Under the pieces are notes generated by a model. The model saw nothing but the letters and a program-made list of their open reading frames with translations. It was not told the DNA's origin and searched no databases. Made by a program: the position numbers and the translations under genes. 7,271 bases of DNA from Pseudomonadota bacterium. Lineage in GTDB: Bacteria > Pseudomonadota > Gammaproteobacteria > Acidiferrobacterales > Acidiferrobacteraceae. The stretch covers positions 1 to 7,271 of the forward strand of contig JAJZZU010000125.1 in the NCBI GenBank assembly GCA_021797365.1. Direction: 5' to 3'. Positions 4,381 through 7,271 of the stretch are shown in pieces (within the stretch, counting starts at the first letter, position 1; each line of letters starts with the position of its first letter).

Positions 4381-6514
4381 CGCCAGCGCTTCCGAGACCC
4401 GTTGCTGCGAGGTGGCCCGCGTGCTGTATCAAAACGCGGGCGGCTTCGTAGTGGCGCAGGTGACGGATGATCGGCGGCGGCGCTATGTGGTAACGGGCGT
4501 GTGCGACAACGCGCGCGCGGGCCAGCGTTGGGAGGTCACGGGCCGTGTCGAGCAACACGCGAAATACGGCCCACAGTTTCAGGCCGAGGCCATCATCGAA
4601 CATCTGCCGACAGAGCGGGCGGCGCTGGAGAGGTATCTCGCCTCAGGCAGCCTGCCCGGCGTGGGCCCGGCCACTGCGGCGGCGCTCGTCGCACGGTTCG
4701 GCGAGGACGTGATCGCGGTCCTGGACGATCATCCGGAACGGCTGCGGGAGCTGCCGGGGATAGGCGAGAAGAAGGCCGCACGCATCCAGGGCGGCTGGGA
4801 GCGGGCGCGCGCGACCTATCGCATCATGCTCTTCCTGCGCGGTCTGGGATTGGGGACCGCACTGGCGCACCGGGTCCACAAGGCCTTGGGCGGGGGGTCG
4901 GGGGAGGCCATCATCGCCCGCTTGCAGGCCAACCCGTATCTGCTGGCGACCATCCGCGGAATCGGCTTCCCGACTGCCGATCGCTGCGCCCTGGCGTCCG
5001 GCCTCGCGCCCGACGCCACCCAGCGCCTGCAGGCGGGGCTCGTGTACGCCCTGCAAGACCGGGCCCGCGGCGGCCACACGGTGACACCGCAGTCTCAGTG
5101 GCTCGCCTTGGCGGGTAGGCTCCTGGATGTCCTGGACGCGCAGCTCCTCCCTGTGGCCAGCGCGCTCACCGCGCGCGACGTGACCTGGCGTCCGCTTGCG
5201 AGCGAAGACGGCGTATCGCTGCCGGCGCTGGCACGGGCCGAAGAGGCCCTGGCGCAAGATCTCGGGACGCGCGTCGGCCGTCCGGCCGAGCGGCGTCTCC
5301 AGGCGGCGCTCGCGGCCGTGGTCCGCACCGCCCTGAGCCCATCCCAACAGGCGGCGATTACGGCTATCGCCACCCACGCGCTGTGCGTCGTTACGGGCGG
5401 TCCCGGGGTCGGCAAAACCACGCTGCTCAAAACCGTCGTCCACGCCGGCATCGGCGCCGGGCTTCGCATCACCCTGTGCGCGCCCACCGGCCGCGCGGCC
5501 CGGCGCATGAGTCAGGCGACCGGATACGAGGCGGCGACCATCCATCGTACGCTGGGTGTGGGGTATGACGGCCGGTTTGCGCGTGACGCCCAGACCCAGC
5601 TCGAGACCGATCTGGTGGTGATCGACGAGGCGTCCATGATCGACATCGGCCTGGCCGCCGCCCTGTTCGCGGCGATCCCGCCGGATGCGAGCGTCCTGAT
5701 CGTGGGCGATGCTGACCAGTTGCCCTCGGTGGGCCCCGGGCAGGTCCTGGCCGACATCATCGCCTCGGGGCGCGTGCCGGTCGCGCGTCTCACCGAGATT
5801 TTTCGCCAGGCGACCGGGTCGGGGATTACCGCCGCGGCGCACGCGATCCTCGCCGGCCGCGCTCCCGAACCGAATGCCGACGTGATCTTCGTGCCCATGC
5901 CCGAAGACGACACGGCGGTTATTACCGGCCTGGTGCAAGACTGCGTGCGGGCGGGCTTTGAGCCGGCGGAGATTCAGGTGCTCTCGCCCATGAAGCGGGG
6001 CCCGGTGGGGACGCTGGCGCTGAACACGGCGTTGCGGGACGCCGGGAACCCCGCGCGCCCCGGCAAGGCGGAGATGCGCACGGTCTCGGGTCTGTGGCGC
6101 GAGGGCGACCGGGTCATGCAGACCCGCAACAACTACCAGCATGACATCAGCAACGGCGACATCGGCACCATCGCGCGCATCGAAAAAGTCGAGGACGAGG
6201 ATGCGGTCACCGTCGCCTGGGACGACCGCGAGACGACGCTTGCGCGCGAGGACCTGGATGACATCGTGCTGGCCTACGCCATCACGACGCACAAGGCCCA
6301 GGGGGCCGAATACCCCGTGGTGATCGCGCCGGTCACCACGGGCCATTACCCGCTGTTGAGCGCCCCCGTGTTGTACACGGCGATCACGCGTGCCCGCGAG
6401 CGGGTGGTGCTCGTCGGCACGAAGCGGGCCTTACAGATTGCGGTGCGCCAGAATCACCATCGGCGCGCCACCGGGTTGACAGCGGCCCTGCGGGAGGCGG
6501 GGCAGCGTACGTAA
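4370..6514 (+). CDS. recD2: RecD2-type SF1B DNA helicase
   Basis: A 714-residue ATP-driven 5'-3' DNA helicase of the RecD2/TraA group, close in length to Deinococcus RecD2. An OB-like N-terminus (about 10-75) is followed by helix-hairpin-helix motifs: LPGVGPATAAALVARFG (95-111) and LPGIGEKKAARI (128-139). The motor has Walker A GGPGVGKT (343-350), motif Ia APTGRAARR, Walker B VIDEAS (417-422), motif III VGDADQLPSVGPG (445-457), an arginine in LTEIFRQ (474-480), the NGDIG block near 595, THKAQG (640-645) and motif VI YTAITRARE (669-677). All key motifs are intact. RecD2 proteins lacking RecB and RecC act in repair and fork rescue; in this operon it may be the element's replicative or accessory helicase. 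The start is ATG 4370 or the adjacent ATG 4373, preceded by GGAG; it overlaps the upstream gene by 11 bases and meets the next as TAATG. Confidence 0.92.
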   Translation: MMPDASASETRCCEVARVLYQNAGGFVVAQVTDDRRRRYVVTGVCDNARAGQRWEVTGRVEQHAKYGPQFQAEAIIEHLPTERAALERYLASGSLPGVGPATAAALVARFGEDVIAVLDDHPERLRELPGIGEKKAARIQGGWERARATYRIMLFLRGLGLGTALAHRVHKALGGGSGEAIIARLQANPYLLATIRGIGFPTADRCALASGLAPDATQRLQAGLVYALQDRARGGHTVTPQSQWLALAGRLLDVLDAQLLPVASALTARDVTWRPLASEDGVSLPALARAEEALAQDLGTRVGRPAERRLQAALAAVVRTALSPSQQAAITAIATHALCVVTGGPGVGKTTLLKTVVHAGIGAGLRITLCAPTGRAARRMSQATGYEAATIHRTLGVGYDGRFARDAQTQLETDLVVIDEASMIDIGLAAALFAAIPPDASVLIVGDADQLPSVGPGQVLADIIASGRVPVARLTEIFRQATGSGITAAAHAILAGRAPEPNADVIFVPMPEDDTAVITGLVQDCVRAGFEPAEIQVLSPMKRGPVGTLALNTALRDAGNPARPGKAEMRTVSGLWREGDRVMQTRNNYQHDISNGDIGTIARIEKVEDEDAVTVAWDDRETTLAREDLDDIVLAYAITTHKAQGAEYPVVIAPVTTGHYPLLSAPVLYTAITRARERVVLVGTKRALQIAVRQNHHRRATGLTAALREAGQRT

Positions 6515-6549
6515 TGCCAGGGAGGGCATCCACAGTCGTAAGGGGGTGC

Positions 6550-6921
6550 ATGGTGTACGAAGCAACGCTAGAACGCGATGACGTGATCCGCGCTGAGTCG
6601 GTTCAACTCACTATCGGTTATCTCTTGTTGGCTAGGGAGCTAGCCCGCCGCGACGTCGAGCAAGCACGGGCGATCACCGGCCTGCCGCGGTCGTTTTTAG
6701 AAATCCTCGCGCACACAACGGTCAGTGCGTTGCGTCAGCATCTCGCAGCGCTTCAGACGCCCGTGGTGTTTGTGCCGCGCCTTCCGCTGCCGTATTGGGA
6801 GCAGTTGTCCGCTGCTTTGCGGGACCAGTCGGTACCAGGCGACGTGCTTGCATGCTATGCGGCGGCTTTAAGTATGCGACTAGACGACGATTACGGGAGG
6901 GGAGATGGTCATAGTGAATGA
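6550..6921 (+). CDS. FlhD-like transcriptional regulator
   Basis: A 123-residue protein aligning along its length with FlhD (116 residues in E. coli). VQLTIGYLLLARELARRD corresponds to the FlhD segment INLSYLLLAQRL, and it shares a Gly-Leu/Ile turn, a LAHTT segment matching LAALT, the VVFVPR strand matching VCHFRF, and a closing LSMRL matching LSTRL. FlhD normally forms a complex with FlhC to activate class II flagellar promoters. Mobile elements carry relatives: SetD of SXT/R391 and AcaD of IncC plasmids act with SetC/AcaC to switch on transfer genes. No flagellar gene is near, and the next gene is not FlhC. AAGGGGG just upstream favours ATG 6550 over the in-frame ATG 6514, which overlaps the helicase stop. 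A role as late-gene activator of the element is inferred. Confidence 0.72.
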   Translation: MVYEATLERDDVIRAESVQLTIGYLLLARELARRDVEQARAITGLPRSFLEILAHTTVSALRQHLAALQTPVVFVPRLPLPYWEQLSAALRDQSVPGDVLACYAAALSMRLDDDYGRGDGHSE

Positions 6922-7271
6922 GAATGACGCGCTTTTTGCGCACAGATGTGCACAGATCGCAGAGTTTGTGCGTGAGCATGGCCACAGTCGCATCCCGGTG
7001 CGGATCTCGGGGAAACTGAATCCTCTCGGCAATTGGTGCAATCAACAGCGCTATTATTGGCGTCGGGGTCGACTCTCACCAGAGCGAGTCGCGCAACTCG
7101 AGGCGGCCGGCATGCATCTCGCGGTGACAGTACCACAGTCACGAGATGCGCGACGTCGGGCGCCTGCCAAGGAAAAATTGGCTACGGGCAAGGCCCGCGC
7201 GAGGCGGCGCCGCCCGGGACGCCACAATGTCATCAGGCTCTCGATACAGGGGGATCAGGACCTGATCCCCC
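6905..7271 (+). CDS. Helicase-associated (HA) domain protein, 3' end beyond the window
   Basis: An open frame of at least 122 residues with no stop before the window edge. Residues about 22-65 (EHGHSRIPVRISGK, LGNWCNQQRYYWRRGRLSPE, RVAQLEAAGM) match the helicase-associated domain: a basic three-helix unit with LG-W, Q-R and L-L-AG positions, found repeated in some helicases and alone in small mobile-element proteins. A basic stretch (PAKEKLATGKARARRRRPG) follows. It probably binds nucleic acid; I see no ATPase motif in the visible part. The start is ATG 6905 or in-frame GTG 6914; GGGAGG at 6895-6900 suits 6905. It overlaps the FlhD-like gene by 17 bases, so it belongs to the same operon. Confidence 0.72.
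   Translation, partial: MVIVNENDALFAHRCAQIAEFVREHGHSRIPVRISGKLNPLGNWCNQQRYYWRRGRLSPERVAQLEAAGMHLAVTVPQSRDARRRAPAKEKLATGKARARRRRPGRHNVIRLSIQGDQDLIP
7249..7271. repeat. Perfect 11-bp inverted repeat ending at the window edge
   Basis: GGGGGATCAGG (7249-7259) and CCTGATCCCCC (7261-7271) are exact inverted copies around a central A at 7260. The sequence ends on the last base of the dyad. It lies inside the open HA-domain frame. It could be a real protein site or hairpin, or a fold-back or assembly break at a palindrome. Confidence 0.8.

Noticed and set aside
4643..6346. 567-codon minus-strand frame opposite the helicase gene
   Set aside because: Long only because the helicase gene is very GC-rich; arginine/glycine-rich translation with no recognisable domain, while the plus strand carries all helicase motifs.

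Overview
The window looks like one end of an integrated mobile element (prophage-like, or an integrative element with phage-type control and replication genes) in a GC-rich proteobacterium. Evidence is the 3' half of a tRNA-Pro(GGG) gene at the left edge, a CI/LexA-like repressor divergent from a rightward operon, a DUF1376 protein typical of prophage replication modules, and an FlhD-like regulator. FlhD-like proteins and type I-E CRISPR repeats are common in gamma- and betaproteobacteria, but I cannot name the genus. The coding part is GC-rich, while the first ~250 bases and the control region are more AT-rich.

Layout. 1-127: AT-rich flank, then a tRNA-Pro fragment running from the anticodon stem to CCA, read as an attachment-site core. 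191-250: two sets of short direct repeats that may be recombinase arm sites. 321-907 (minus): a ParD/ParE-type toxin-antitoxin pair. 985-1662 (minus): an S24-fold repressor whose catalytic Ser position is Thr and whose usual Ala-Gly cleavage site is absent. 1663-2370: a ~700-base stretch with no convincing gene, holding divergent promoters with operator-like dyads and, most notably, two type I-E CRISPR repeats of 30 and 29 bases flanking a single 32-base spacer.

2371 to the window end (plus): an apparent operon with short gaps or overlapping stop/start codons. It encodes an 80-residue unknown protein, a DUF1376 protein with a repeat-rich linker, a DUF6475-like protein, a RecD2-type SF1B helicase, an FlhD-like regulator, and a helicase-associated-domain protein that runs off the edge.

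Working model (inference): the repressor holds the rightward promoter off in the integrated state. On derepression the element transcribes the CRISPR mini-array in its leader, then replication genes, then an FlhD-like activator for later genes outside the window. There are no cas genes here, so the mini-array would need host Cas proteins. The toxin-antitoxin pair beside the att site would stabilise the element. The most interesting points are the repressor-controlled single-spacer mini-array, the atypical repressor, and the FlhD-like protein with no FlhC partner directly beside it. No integrase, terminase, portal, relaxase or cas gene is visible, so phage versus conjugative or satellite identity is unresolved.
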